This document shows positions 19,803 through 27,768 of a stretch of 64,000 nt of DNA, piece by piece (the first letter of the stretch is position 1; the number at the start of each line of letters is the position of its first letter). A program made the position numbers and the translations under genes. Origin of the DNA: Rhizobium sp. BT04 (GTDB taxonomy: Bacteria > Pseudomonadota > Alphaproteobacteria > Rhizobiales > Rhizobiaceae); assembly GCF_030053135.1 (NCBI RefSeq), contig NZ_CP125652.1, positions 2,557,001 to 2,621,000 of the forward strand, given 5' to 3'. The notes under the pieces are model-generated. The model was not told the origin of the DNA and searched no databases. It saw nothing but the letters and a program-made list of their open reading frames with translations.

Positions 19803-20966
19803 ATGCCGATTTTGAACAGAGCCGCGGAATTGCAGGACGAAGTTGCCGAATGGCGCCGCCACATCCACGCCCGGCCCGAACTCCTCTTCGCGGTGGAAAA
19901 CACGGCCGCCTTCGTCGCTGAAAAGCTGAAGGAATTCGGCGTCGACGAGATCGTCACCGGCATCGGCCGCACCGGCGTCGTCGGCCTGATCAGGGGCAAG
20001 GGCGAAGGCCGCCGCACCGTCGGCCTGCGCGCCGACATGGATGCCTTGCCGCTGACCGAGATCACCGGCAAGCCCTGGGCTTCGAAGACACCGGGCAAGA
20101 TGCATGCCTGCGGCCATGACGGCCATACTGCCATGCTGCTTGGCGCCGCGAAATACCTGGCCGAGACCCGCAACTTCAACGGCAATGTCGCCGTCATCTT
20201 CCAGCCCGCCGAAGAAGGCGGCGGCGGCGGCAACCTGATGGTCAAGGACGGCATGATGGAGCGCTTCGACATCGAAGAGGTCTACGGCATGCACAACCTG
20301 CCGGGCCTGCCTGTGGGACAGTTCGCCATCCGCAAGGGCGCGATCATGGCGGCAACCGACGAGTTCACCGTTACCATCAAGGGCCGCGGCGGCCACGCCG
20401 CCCAGCCGCACCGGACGATCGACCCGATCGCCATCGGCGCCCAGATCGTCGCCAACCTGCAGATGATCGCCTCGCGCACCGCCGATCCGATCAGCTCGGT
20501 CGTTGTCTCGGTGACCAAGTTCAATGCCGGTTTCGCCCATAACGTCATTCCGAACGATGCGACTTTCGCCGGCACCGTCCGCACCCTCGACGCCGAGGTG
20601 CGCACGCTCGCCGAGACACGCTTCCGGCAGATCGTCGAGGGACTGGTGGCAGCCCATGGCGCCGAGGCCGAGATCAGCTTCCATCGCAACTATCCCGTCA
20701 CCGTCAACCACCCCGATGAGACCGAGCATGCTGTCGCCACCGCCAGCGCCATTGCCGGCGAGGCCAACGTCAACGCCGAGATCGATCCGATGATGGGCGG
20801 CGAGGATTTTTCCTACATGCTGAACGCCCGCCCCGGCGCCTTCATCTTCATCGGCAACGGCGACAGCGCCGGCCTCCACAACCCGGCCTACGACTTCAAC
20901 GACGAAGCCATCGCCCACGGCATCTCCTACTGGGTCCGCCTCGCCGAACAGCGCCTCGGCGCCTAG
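19803..20966 (+). CDS. M20 family amidohydrolase (hippurate hydrolase-like)
   Basis: This 387-aa dinuclear zinc peptidase has LRADMDALP, MHACGHDGHTAMLLGAA, FQPAEEGGGGG and a C-terminal GGEDFSYML motif. These identify the M20D amidohydrolase group that cleaves N-acyl amino acids or hippurate. The dimerisation domain (about residues 180-290) is intact. The start ATG at 19803 begins the conserved helix. It is followed by a strong intrinsic terminator just before the disrupted tRNA gene. Confidence 0.9.
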   Translation: MPILNRAAELQDEVAEWRRHIHARPELLFAVENTAAFVAEKLKEFGVDEIVTGIGRTGVVGLIRGKGEGRRTVGLRADMDALPLTEITGKPWASKTPGKMHACGHDGHTAMLLGAAKYLAETRNFNGNVAVIFQPAEEGGGGGNLMVKDGMMERFDIEEVYGMHNLPGLPVGQFAIRKGAIMAATDEFTVTIKGRGGHAAQPHRTIDPIAIGAQIVANLQMIASRTADPISSVVVSVTKFNAGFAHNVIPNDATFAGTVRTLDAEVRTLAETRFRQIVEGLVAAHGAEAEISFHRNYPVTVNHPDETEHAVATASAIAGEANVNAEIDPMMGGEDFSYMLNARPGAFIFIGNGDSAGLHNPAYDFNDEAIAHGISYWVRLAEQRLGA

Positions 20967-20974
20967 CAACAATT

Positions 20975-21001
20975 AAGGCTTGGCTTCGCGCCAAGCCTTT
21001 T
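20975..21001 (+). terminator. Intrinsic terminator of the M20 gene
   Basis: A perfect 9-bp stem, AAGGCTTGG / CCAAGCCTT, with a 7-base loop and a following T-tract, lies 9 bases after the stop codon. Confidence 0.88.
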
Positions 21002-21020
21002 GTATGCATGGCACTTAAGT

Positions 21021-21047
21021 GGTCCCGTAGCTCAGCAGGATAGAGTA
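21021..21047 (+). pseudogene. 5' half of a split tRNA-Arg(CCU) gene
   Basis: GGTCCCG (acceptor), TA, GCTC AGCAGGATA GAG (D-arm) is a tRNA 5' half that stops being tRNA-like at 21045-21048, where TACTTTTTAGG replaces the expected CACCAG. Its acceptor strand pairs with CGGGATC at 54541-54547, and the missing remainder is found at 54497-54551. Together they rebuild an intronless tRNA-Arg with anticodon CCT. The gene is therefore split by the 33-kb element and should be non-functional. Confidence 0.9.
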
Positions 21048-21048
21048 C

Positions 21049-21064
21049 TTTTTAGGGCATACCG
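21049..21064 (+). repeat. Left terminal inverted repeat
   Basis: CTTTTTAGGGCATACC matches, at 15 of 16 positions, the reverse complement of the right end. Inward of it are further CCGGT(A/T) repeats, for example GCCGGTACAGAGACCGGTAC near 21104, which may be recombinase arm sites. Confidence 0.85.
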
Positions 21065-21610
21065 CTTTTACCGGTTTCGCAACGTATTGAAATCGCTTTC
21101 GTAATGCCGGTACAGAGACCGGTACGGAACTTCACCGTCCGTCAGCAATTTTCTACAATCCGCAGGGCTTATCAGAGCACTTCTCCATCCTCTCCATAAC
21201 TTCCAAAGCTTGTTATTCCGACGACGGCAGCGGTTTTCTGGCCAGGCCTAAGTGCCGGCCGCGCGTGACAGGATCGCTCTGACGGTTGGATCGTGCTCGG
21301 CCGTCACCAGGGCGGCCAAAGATTGGGCACGCAATTGGTCGAACGGAGCCTTAGAACTATCGTCAGCGTCCTCTCTACCTTGGTGCGACTGAACCCGATC
21401 ACGGTACGCTCATACAACCTGGATGGCTGAGCTCGCAATGTACCGTCGAAATTGAAGTCTTCGTTTGCAGTTTCGGAGACGGGAGCGAACGTTGTGCGCA
21501 CCGAGAAGATTTCAGGTGTTCCTTCAGGTTGTCGGATTGGCCGTTGGACAAACCATTGTTTCATTTGTAAATTCGCGCTATCAAAACCAGAGATGGAGCC
21601 GATTCGCTAA
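21065..21610. other. Left-end non-coding region of the element
   Basis: About 545 bp separate the left repeat from the first cargo gene. The region has repeated ACCGGT-type motifs (around 21073, 21105 and 21116). An 86-codon open frame on the minus strand (21304-21564) has no recognisable family and is not called. The promoter of the thymidylate-synthase-like gene must lie here. Confidence 0.5.
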
Positions 21611-22618
21611 ATGCACGTCGTCGCCAATTCCCTCGATGATCTTCTCCGAAAAGTATATCGCCGGCTCGTTCGGAAAAACGATGTTATCGCGCCTACCAAA
21701 GGAAATAACGTCGAAGAGTTTGGCAATCTGCTGACTCTGAAGAATCCCAGGGCCCGGTTGAGCAGAACGGAAACCAAGGGAACTGTCTTCAGCTGCCTCG
21801 GCGAGTTCGTTTGGTATATGTCCGGATCGAATTCGCTCGCCTTTATCGAACATTACTTCAAGGACTACAAAGAGTATTCGGATGACGGCGTCACCATATA
21901 CGGCGCGTACGGACCGAGGCTGTTTGACAAAGGCGGCGTAAATCAGCTCGACTACATCGTGACGAAGTTGAAGGAGAACTCGGCGTCCAGGAAGGCCGTC
22001 ATCCAGCTTTTCGATGCCGGTGATGTTGTCGAAGATCACGAGGACGTTCCCTGCACCTGCACGCTCCAGTTCGTCGTGCGGCAAAACAGGCTCCATCTCC
22101 ACGTGAACATGCGTTCAAACGACGCCTTTAAGGGCCTTCCGCACGACGTCTTCTCGTTTACGATGCTCCAAGAGTTTCTCGCGGTAACCCTGGGCATAGG
22201 TCTCGGGCACTATCATCATTCCGTGGGCAGCCTGCATCTCTACACGGACGACATCGAAAAGGCAGAACTCTTCCTAAAGGAAGGGCTGCAGGATGATGTT
22301 CCCATGCCCCCGATGCCGATCGGCGATCCCACGACCGGCATCACGGCCTTGAAGCAAGCGGAAAAGACGATCCGCGACACTCGGCAACTGCCCGTCCTCG
22401 CACCCGAGCTACCGCCCTATTGGCAGGACCTCATACGACTGCTGGCGATATATTCGGCCAGTTCGGCCCGAGATATTGTCGCCATCAAAAACGGAATGTC
22501 ATCGAGAACTTACGAAAATTTTATCCGCAAGCGCCAATCGCTGCGCGGGCGGCAAACCGACCTGCCGCTTTTCGACAGGGTCATGGAGGAAACGGGTGCC
22601 GGGGCTTCATCGCGATAA
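21611..22618 (+). CDS. Thymidylate synthase homologue, probable dNMP hydroxymethylase
   Basis: This 335-aa cytoplasmic enzyme has the thymidylate-synthase fold: phosphate-binding Arg in SASRKAV (residue 127), the nucleophile in VPCTC (Cys148), MRSNDAFKGLP (Arg168-Ser169) and HLY (209-211). At Asp179 (GLPHDVFS) classical ThyA has Asn (E. coli N177). That Asn-to-Asp change is the known hallmark of dCMP/CMP hydroxymethylases, so I infer a 5-hydroxymethyl-pyrimidine product rather than dTMP. A ~90-residue C-terminal extension is absent from ThyA. The GTG of the next gene lies within this ORF. The genomic role is inferred as synthesis of a modified DNA precursor; a metabolic thymidylate synthase is unlikely. 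Confidence 0.8.
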   Translation: MHVVANSLDDLLRKVYRRLVRKNDVIAPTKGNNVEEFGNLLTLKNPRARLSRTETKGTVFSCLGEFVWYMSGSNSLAFIEHYFKDYKEYSDDGVTIYGAYGPRLFDKGGVNQLDYIVTKLKENSASRKAVIQLFDAGDVVEDHEDVPCTCTLQFVVRQNRLHLHVNMRSNDAFKGLPHDVFSFTMLQEFLAVTLGIGLGHYHHSVGSLHLYTDDIEKAELFLKEGLQDDVPMPPMPIGDPTTGITALKQAEKTIRDTRQLPVLAPELPPYWQDLIRLLAIYSASSARDIVAIKNGMSSRTYENFIRKRQSLRGRQTDLPLFDRVMEETGAGASSR

Positions 22619-23528
22619 AATCGATCAGATTCGGGACACGCTTGCCAATTTCAGCGCGAACGTATTTCCGCTTGCAGGCGTCGCCGGCGACGCTGAGCGC
22701 CAGGCTTGCGCCGAGCAGCTCGTTTCGAGCATGAGACGCGTCGACTATGTCAAAGACCTCGCCACGAAGGCTCTCCACCCCAACAGGGCCGATCCGGCAT
22801 CCGAGATTTTCGATCCGCTTATGGCGGCCGCGCTGACGACACGACAGGGAAACTACGACGAGGCCTGGTGGCTGGCTTTTCTCGCGACCCATTTCGGAAA
22901 GCACATCGAAGACGGGTGGCGGCTGATGCAGGATTTCTACGGCGCGTTTGGCACGCGTCCTGCGTGGACTTGGGCTACCACTTCCAACAACGTGACCGAT
23001 CTTAACAACTGGCTCGATCAACAGTGGCCCGGTCTCCTCAACGATGGCGTGCCGCGCCGCTTCAGCAATCATCGAAAGTACGAAAGCAAGTCGTCATCGC
23101 AGATGAAGGCGGTCCTCGGCTCTTATATAGACTTCGTTTCGGCGTTCGGCGGTCACCAAAACCTTGTGCAGGATGTCCACAGGACGGTAGGACAGCATCC
23201 ACATGCCGGCTTTGACGAACTCTATAAAAGAATGCGAGCCGTCAAACGTTTTGGCAGGCTCGGTACCTTCGACTTCCTAACCATGCTCGGAAAGTTAGGC
23301 ATTGCGCCGATCGAGCCAGGAACGGCCTACCTCGCAGACGCCACGGGACCTCTGAGAGGGACGAAGCTGTTCGTGCACGGCGATCCTGATGCGAATGCCG
23401 ATCCGTCTGAACTCGAGGAGATTCTCGACCAGTTGGATGCCCAGCTGCAAGTAGGAAAACAGGTCCTTGAGGATGCTCTATGCAACTGGCAGAAGACGCC
23501 GGACAGGTTCGTCTTGTTCAGGGGCTGA
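22596..23528 (+). CDS. Putative alpha-glutamyl/putrescinyl-thymine pyrophosphorylase-like protein
   Basis: This protein of about 310 aa starts at a GTG preceded by GGAGGA (7-base spacing) and overlaps the preceding gene by 23 bases, so the two are coupled. I recognise the general pattern of the bacterial 'clade 3' alpha-glutamyl/putrescinyl-thymine pyrophosphorylase family: RVDYVKDLATKALHPNRADPASEIFDPLMAA, DEAWWLAFLATHFGKH, ARAWTWATTSNN-like Trp-rich segment and an RMRAVKRFGRLGTFDFLTMLGKLG core. This family was predicted (Iyer, Burroughs and Aravind) to act on 5-hydroxymethyl-dU-derived bases in DNA. The pairing with a hydroxymethylase-like gene supports that. No biochemical proof; the family call is from memory of motifs. 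Confidence 0.6.
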   Translation: MPGLHRDKIDQIRDTLANFSANVFPLAGVAGDAERQACAEQLVSSMRRVDYVKDLATKALHPNRADPASEIFDPLMAAALTTRQGNYDEAWWLAFLATHFGKHIEDGWRLMQDFYGAFGTRPAWTWATTSNNVTDLNNWLDQQWPGLLNDGVPRRFSNHRKYESKSSSQMKAVLGSYIDFVSAFGGHQNLVQDVHRTVGQHPHAGFDELYKRMRAVKRFGRLGTFDFLTMLGKLGIAPIEPGTAYLADATGPLRGTKLFVHGDPDANADPSELEEILDQLDAQLQVGKQVLEDALCNWQKTPDRFVLFRG

Positions 23529-24642
23529 CTGGAGACGTGGGCACGACATTCGGGTCATGCGACAACTCGTTCCAATCATACCGACGCTTCAGGAAGTTAA
23601 GACGGTTTTCTGCCATCAGCTTGCGATGCTGCATCTGACCCACCACGATCCCTGGCGAAGTGCCAGCTTTGTAAGCGAACCTGATTACGTCGCGTTGGAA
23701 TGGCTTCACTTGGAGGAGCTCGTTGTCAAACTCTTCCGGAATTAGAAACCTCTCGGAAAACGCGTTCGCTTCGGCCTCTTCCGTTTCCATCATCCCGGAA
23801 CTGTTTTCCAGGAAGAGGTGGTTCTCTCCATGCAGGACGAGATGACCCGCCTCGTGGAAGAAGGTGAACCAGAAATGGTCGTCGGAAAGATACCGGAAGC
23901 TCAACTGTATGACGGCTCGGTTGTCGGACAGTATACGTGCCGCGCCGCTTGCACGACATCCCTGCGGCGCTCTCGCGACAACTACCGCGACGCCGGCTTG
24001 CGCACAAATGTCCCGCAACCGAGGAAGAAAGTGGCTCGGCGAGCTTTGCCTCATCAGTGGCCTGATATGCCATAGCGCTCCTTTAAGGGCATCCGGATTC
24101 CAGCGATCGCATGCCATGTCGGTCGCGGCGCGTTCTCCCTGTCGAAGCCAAGCCAAGGTCGAAAGAGTGTTCTCTGAAAAGGAGGAGCTTTTTCGGAAAG
24201 CGACCGAGTTCATCACTCCGCGGTATCTTGCCGTCCATTCGGAGAAATCGCGTAGGCCAAAAAACGCCAGTGCCTCCTTGAGGGTATCGAGCTGCGAGGC
24301 GTGCTTGCGCATCCACCCTGCCGCGACCATATCCTTGAGCGGCAACTCCTTGAGCCAGACGAACGGGTCGTCGAAATCTGCCGCCGAGCTTTTCGCACCA
24401 GACTTCCGGAAGTCGCTTTCTCGCTTCAGCCAAAACGAGACGGAAGCGCCGAGGTGTTCCGAGAGCGCCTCGGCAAGCGTCTGGTCGATATGCCGATCGC
24501 CGCGACGCAGAGCTGCGGCAAAACCGGCATTCTCCCCGACCATGTCCTCGAACTCGGCTTCGTCGATGCCGCGGAGATGTAACACGTCTGCGATGGTCTC
24601 CCACGGCGACGAAGCCCAATCCGGATTTGGTTCACCAATCAT
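23518..24642 (-). CDS. HTH-ImmA/IrrE-type metallopeptidase (HigA-like antitoxin fused to protease)
   Basis: This 374-aa protein has an N-terminal XRE-like helix-turn-helix (about residues 15-70, LADVLHLRGIDEAEFEDMVGENAGFAAALRRGDRHID region). A C-terminal zinc peptidase has HEAGH at 263-267 and a downstream ETEEAEANAFSERFLIP (third ligand Glu), the ImmA/IrrE pattern. Such proteins cleave repressors or act as antitoxins. Its start overlaps the stop of the HigB-like gene by four bases, and its 3' end overlaps the thymine-modification gene by 11 bp in convergent orientation. It probably controls or restrains that cassette. Confidence 0.8.
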   Translation of the reverse strand: MIGEPNPDWASSPWETIADVLHLRGIDEAEFEDMVGENAGFAAALRRGDRHIDQTLAEALSEHLGASVSFWLKRESDFRKSGAKSSAADFDDPFVWLKELPLKDMVAAGWMRKHASQLDTLKEALAFFGLRDFSEWTARYRGVMNSVAFRKSSSFSENTLSTLAWLRQGERAATDMACDRWNPDALKGALWHIRPLMRQSSPSHFLPRLRDICAQAGVAVVVARAPQGCRASGAARILSDNRAVIQLSFRYLSDDHFWFTFFHEAGHLVLHGENHLFLENSSGMMETEEAEANAFSERFLIPEEFDNELLQVKPFQRDVIRFAYKAGTSPGIVVGQMQHRKLMAENRLNFLKRRYDWNELSHDPNVVPTSPVSP

Positions 24643-25007
24643 TCGGTAGCCATCCTGGAAATCTGCGAAACCTTCACCCGTGTCACATTATCCCAATCTA
24701 TCTTGCCGGAGCCTTTTGTCGGATTCTGGACATGGTTGGCGACCAATACCAATTCGAACCCGCCGCCGAGCGTTACCCAGATCGCTGCGCACTCTCCATC
24801 TCCGACAAACCGAATGCCGACGAGCAAGTCAGAGGCGGTTTCGGCAGCCCGAATGTCGGCCAAGCGCTTTTTCAGTTCCTGCGCGATTTCAGGACCGTGC
24901 ACCGCGAGCGCTCGGCCTCGCGTTGTGCACATCGCACGCAACTGCTCATCTTCGAACGCGAGTTCCAATTCGCCTGCCGTGAGCCGGGTTGGCTCGATCG
25001 CTGCCAT
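24639..25007 (-). CDS. HigB/RelE-like toxin
   Basis: This small basic-ended protein (122 aa from the ATG at 25007) has the HigB/RelE layout: ELAFEDEQLRAMCTTRGRALAVHG, then a helix ELKKRLADIRAAETASDLL and beta-strands GFELVLVANH. HigB-type proteins are mRNA interferases, but I cannot identify the catalytic residues with certainty. An upstream in-frame start at 25145 gives 168 aa but begins in a poor context. It is translationally coupled (ATGA) to the HTH-ImmA/IrrE gene, the usual toxin-first order of the hig family. Confidence 0.65.
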   Translation of the reverse strand: MAAIEPTRLTAGELELAFEDEQLRAMCTTRGRALAVHGPEIAQELKKRLADIRAAETASDLLVGIRFVGDGECAAIWVTLGGGFELVLVANHVQNPTKGSGKIDWDNVTRVKVSQISRMATE

Positions 25008-25204
25008 TCTTGTTTCTATGTAGCGCCCTACGGTTGAATTGGCCAGCGAGATGGAACCGGGCACACAGAAACCTTGTGCCAGCGCCAAGGTCTGGCTTAC
25101 CGACGCCATTCGGGATGGGCGCTGCGCCTCTAGGGATATTGACATCGCCTCGCCTCGGTTGTCTCAGTTTCCCAAATGAAGTGGCCATCACGAGGGGAGC
25201 CCCG

Positions 25205-25791
25205 ATGATTTCAGTTTCAGACCAGATGCATTTCGACGCGAGCCTGACACGCCCGCTCTTGAGAGTGCGCCACTACCTGACATCGATCGGAAAGGAGGCT
25301 GAGCTCGATGCCCTGCTCGAACTCTGGGATGCTTCGGTCGCGAAATCAGATTTCACCGAAATGGCGGCAACTTTCCCATCCTTCCTGATCACCCTTCTCG
25401 ACCTTACTGGCGAGGCCCCGAAGGCGTTCCAGATAGAGGACGATGACGAGGTGCGTTACGCCTTGGAGCTTCTTCGCCGTGCGATCGCTGGAACGGATCA
25501 CCAATCTCTTTGTGCCACTGACAGTGCATTTCTTGAGGACACGAGTATGGATTTGGGGGGCTTCTTGAAGAACTACTATGCTTCAATGAGCCTGATGCCT
25601 ATGTTATCGAACGAAATTGGCCCGAGTGGCGTAGTGAGACCGTCGACTTCGACGAACTCACCGGAAACGATTCGATTCTGCTCTCTGACTTCGTTTCCGG
25701 CGTCGATGGTTTCGTGTCCAATCTGATCACCGCTCGCCGCAACTGGGAGCGTTGGCGAGGCCGAGATAATTCGATACCGAATGTTTCCTGA
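25205..25791 (+). pseudogene. Frameshifted hypothetical gene
   Basis: From ATG 25205 the frame reads a plausible acidic protein (MISVSDQMHFDASLTRPLLRVRHYLTS...) to a run of six G at 25555-25560. After that the continuing frame becomes low quality. Reading one extra G instead gives a natural acidic sequence (LLEELLCFNEPDAYVIERNW... to a stop at 25789-25791). The product would be about 195 aa and I do not recognise its family. The homopolymer suggests a mutation, slippage, or a sequencing error. It is divergent from the HigB-like gene. Confidence 0.6.
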
Positions 25792-25903
25792 CTATCTTGT
25801 CAGAACTATCGTTGATCTAGCGAGCAGATTTGGGCGGGGTCGACATCTTGCTGTTGATCTTCACAATCGCTTCAGTTACGAACTTGCCGGAAATGAACAG
25901 TTT

Positions 25904-25931
25904 GTCCACGTAGCTCAGCAGGATAGAGCAC
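25904..25931 (+). pseudogene. Truncated second copy of tRNA-Arg 5' half
   Basis: GTCCACG TA GCTC AGCAGGATA GAGCAC is identical in the D-arm to the intact island tRNA at 26372, and the ~20-30 bp upstream are also similar (AATGAACRGTTTGT in both). Homology stops in the D-arm, where CTTTTCATAGTG follows, at nearly the same point where the chromosomal tRNA is broken. The acceptor strand GTCCACG is a perfect complement of the intact gene's 3' CGTGGAC. It looks like the left junction of an older insertion. Confidence 0.8.
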
Positions 25932-26371
25932 TTTTCATAGTGAAAAAATTTACTGGTCGCCCCAAAAACCAATCTATGCAGTGGTTCGAACGCCTAGTAA
26001 ATTTACTGGAAGAGGAATCGTGGTAGTTCATTCCCTCGCAGCTGCCCCACCCCACTGACAGGTCTCTCGACGTTGACTGCGAACGTTCGAATCAATATCA
26101 CCGGCGGCCACTTTGACGTTTCTCGTCCTCACCTGGGTTGAAAGCCGTGCTTGCCTAGAGAACCGCACGCCGGTCGACCCCCTATCGAAGTCTCTCTCAC
26201 GATCGATGGAGCGTATTGATCTCGTGCCCACTGGGCCGTGTATGATGAGGGCAACGGGCTGTCCTGCTTAGCAAAGGGTTGTTCCGCGCCCAGACTTCCT
26301 TATTCGCGGAAATGGAAAGTATTGATATTCGACGGGGCATCAGGTACGAACCGTCCTGCAATGAACGGTTT
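25932..26371. other. Non-coding stretch with decayed duplication
   Basis: About 440 bp lie between the truncated and intact tRNA copies. The 3' 40 bp repeat the sequence upstream of the 25904 fragment. Open frames here cross the tRNA-like segments and are not believed. No gene recognised. Confidence 0.4.
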
Positions 26372-26671
26372 GTCTACGTAGCTCAGCAGGATAGAGCACA
26401 GGATTCCTGGTTGTAAATTGGGGGCTGCATAACGAAAGAGTGCAGTCGATCTACTCAAAGTCGGGGAACGCTTCGCTGAACTCTCAGCATGCCAATCCCG
26501 AGCCAAGCTTCGGAGAAATCCGATGAAGGTGTAGAGACTGGATGGGTAGCGCCTAAAGGCTTCGGCCCATGGTGAAGGGACAGTCCAGACCACGAACGCC
26601 CCAGGGCGGCGGCTAAAGCCGAAGTGGTATGAATCCTGGGGTCGGAGGTTCGAATCCTCTCGTGGACACCA
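26372..26671 (+). tRNA. tRNA-Arg(CCU) with group I intron
   Basis: Exon 1 is 26372-26408 and exon 2 is 26632-26671. Joined, they give acceptor GTCTACG/CGTGGAC (one G-U), D-stem GCTC/GAGC, anticodon stem CAGGA/TCCTG with loop TTCCTAA (anticodon CCT), T-stem GGAGG/CCTCT with TTCGAAT, discriminator A and encoded CCA. The interruption falls between position 36 (U) and 37 (A), where a group I intron in tRNA-Arg(CCU) is known from Agrobacterium. The gene is complete while the resident intronless tRNA-Arg(CCU) is split by this element, so this copy could supply the function. Confidence 0.88.
26409..26631 (+). ncRNA. Group I self-splicing intron (223 nt)
   Basis: The interval has the four conserved group I core elements in order: a P-like AAAGTCGGGGAACGC, a Q-like CAATCCCGAGCCAAGC, an R-like GTGTAGAGACTGG and an S-like GGGACAGTCCAGACCAC. 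It begins right after a U (5' exon ...CCU) and ends in G (26631), the omega-G. There is no open reading frame, so no homing endonuclease is encoded. Confidence 0.88.
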
Positions 26672-27030
26672 TTTTCCTGCGCCGATGGGTTAGCGGCGAC
26701 GTGCAGCTTGAAAGCGTTCGTTTGATTGTTGGCTTGCGGCCGGCGGTCGCGGCAAGGCGCGTCGATAGGTATGCCGCTGCGTTAAAACACGGCATATCTG
26801 GGGATGCCGCGAGAATCCGGTCCAATTGAAGATCATGCCATGATTTCTTCGATGATACATCGTTGGCGCGGCTTTCTGACCGCGCGGGACAATCTGAAGC
26901 CCTTCATCCTCTGATAGCTGAGGTAGGTCCAGTTTCAGCCGGCGGCCGCGTATTATTGCGCGAACACCGGGATTGTTGCAGTTTATGCAACCAGAGGATA
27001 CAGGTTCATACCCGCCGAGAGGAGAGACAG
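26672..27030. other. Intergenic region after the tRNA-Arg gene
   Basis: This 359-bp region has no convincing gene. The open frame that extends the following CDS upstream (from 26863) lacks a ribosome-binding site and is not included. It presumably holds the promoter of the next gene. Confidence 0.4.
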
Positions 27031-27669
27031 ATGGCCGAACTAAGCGACGCGGTTCCCCGCGACCGTTTCATTCCTATGTTTGACGACGTTCGGGAAGAGA
27101 TCATCGCGACCGATATCGATGCGCTGGAGGCGCATCGCCCCAATGATGTGGTGGGCGTTTCTCTCTACGTCTGGGATGAGATGGTGCATCGCGGAGTGAC
27201 GAAAGAGCCTTTCAAAATCTCTCCCATCATCAATGGCGGCATGGTCGGCATCTATGATTTCGTTCGAAAGGAACTCGGGCAGGAACCTGTAACGGATGTG
27301 TATTCGACGAGGTTCTTCAACGAGATCGATCCAGCCATGTCCTTTGTGGACGTTACACTGCTCCAGTGCTTTCCCGACGACATCCATATTGCCGACGTCG
27401 AGTTCGCCGACAATCGGCGTCCGATTGACGATACCCCGCCGGTCAAGGGAGCTCGGAATTACCATGAGCTCAACATTTTCGACGATTTCCTCCAACGGCT
27501 AAAGGATGTGGCCAGGGACCGTGGTGCGGGTCGGCTATCGCTGATGGTTGGTGGCCCGGGCCTGTACGAAGTGTTTGCCCGCCACGGCTTCAAGGTCGGG
27601 GATTCCGCAATGGCGCAGATGGCGTTCGAGACCACGAGTGTAGGGTTCTCGATGTATCAGGTCATCTGA
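27031..27669 (+). CDS. Hypothetical protein, possible GNAT-like fold
   Basis: This 212-aa protein starts at an ATG behind GAGAGGAGAGACAG, a strong ribosome-binding site. The C-terminal part (RDRGAGRLSLMVGGPGLYEVFARHGFKV) has the feel of the last strand-helix of a GNAT acetyltransferase, but the acetyl-CoA-binding Q/RxxGxG/A loop is not clear, so I do not assign it. It is alone on its strand between the tRNA and a convergent gene. Function unknown. Confidence 0.6.
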   Translation: MAELSDAVPRDRFIPMFDDVREEIIATDIDALEAHRPNDVVGVSLYVWDEMVHRGVTKEPFKISPIINGGMVGIYDFVRKELGQEPVTDVYSTRFFNEIDPAMSFVDVTLLQCFPDDIHIADVEFADNRRPIDDTPPVKGARNYHELNIFDDFLQRLKDVARDRGAGRLSLMVGGPGLYEVFARHGFKVGDSAMAQMAFETTSVGFSMYQVI

Positions 27670-27768
27670 GGCTACTTGCGCGTCATGCGCTTTGAGCGCC
27701 TGACGCGCGGCCGAGGCCGGAACCGCTAACAAGCGACGATGAAACAAGTGCAGCAGAGGAATAGCTCC

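Noticed and set aside
25781..26026. 81-codon plus-strand frame spanning a tRNA fragment
   Set aside because: It reads through tRNA-derived sequence and lacks signals, so it is a chance frame.
26372..26671. Interpretation as tmRNA or a single long tRNA
   Set aside because: The core elements and splice positions fit a group I intron within tRNA-Arg(CCU) exactly.
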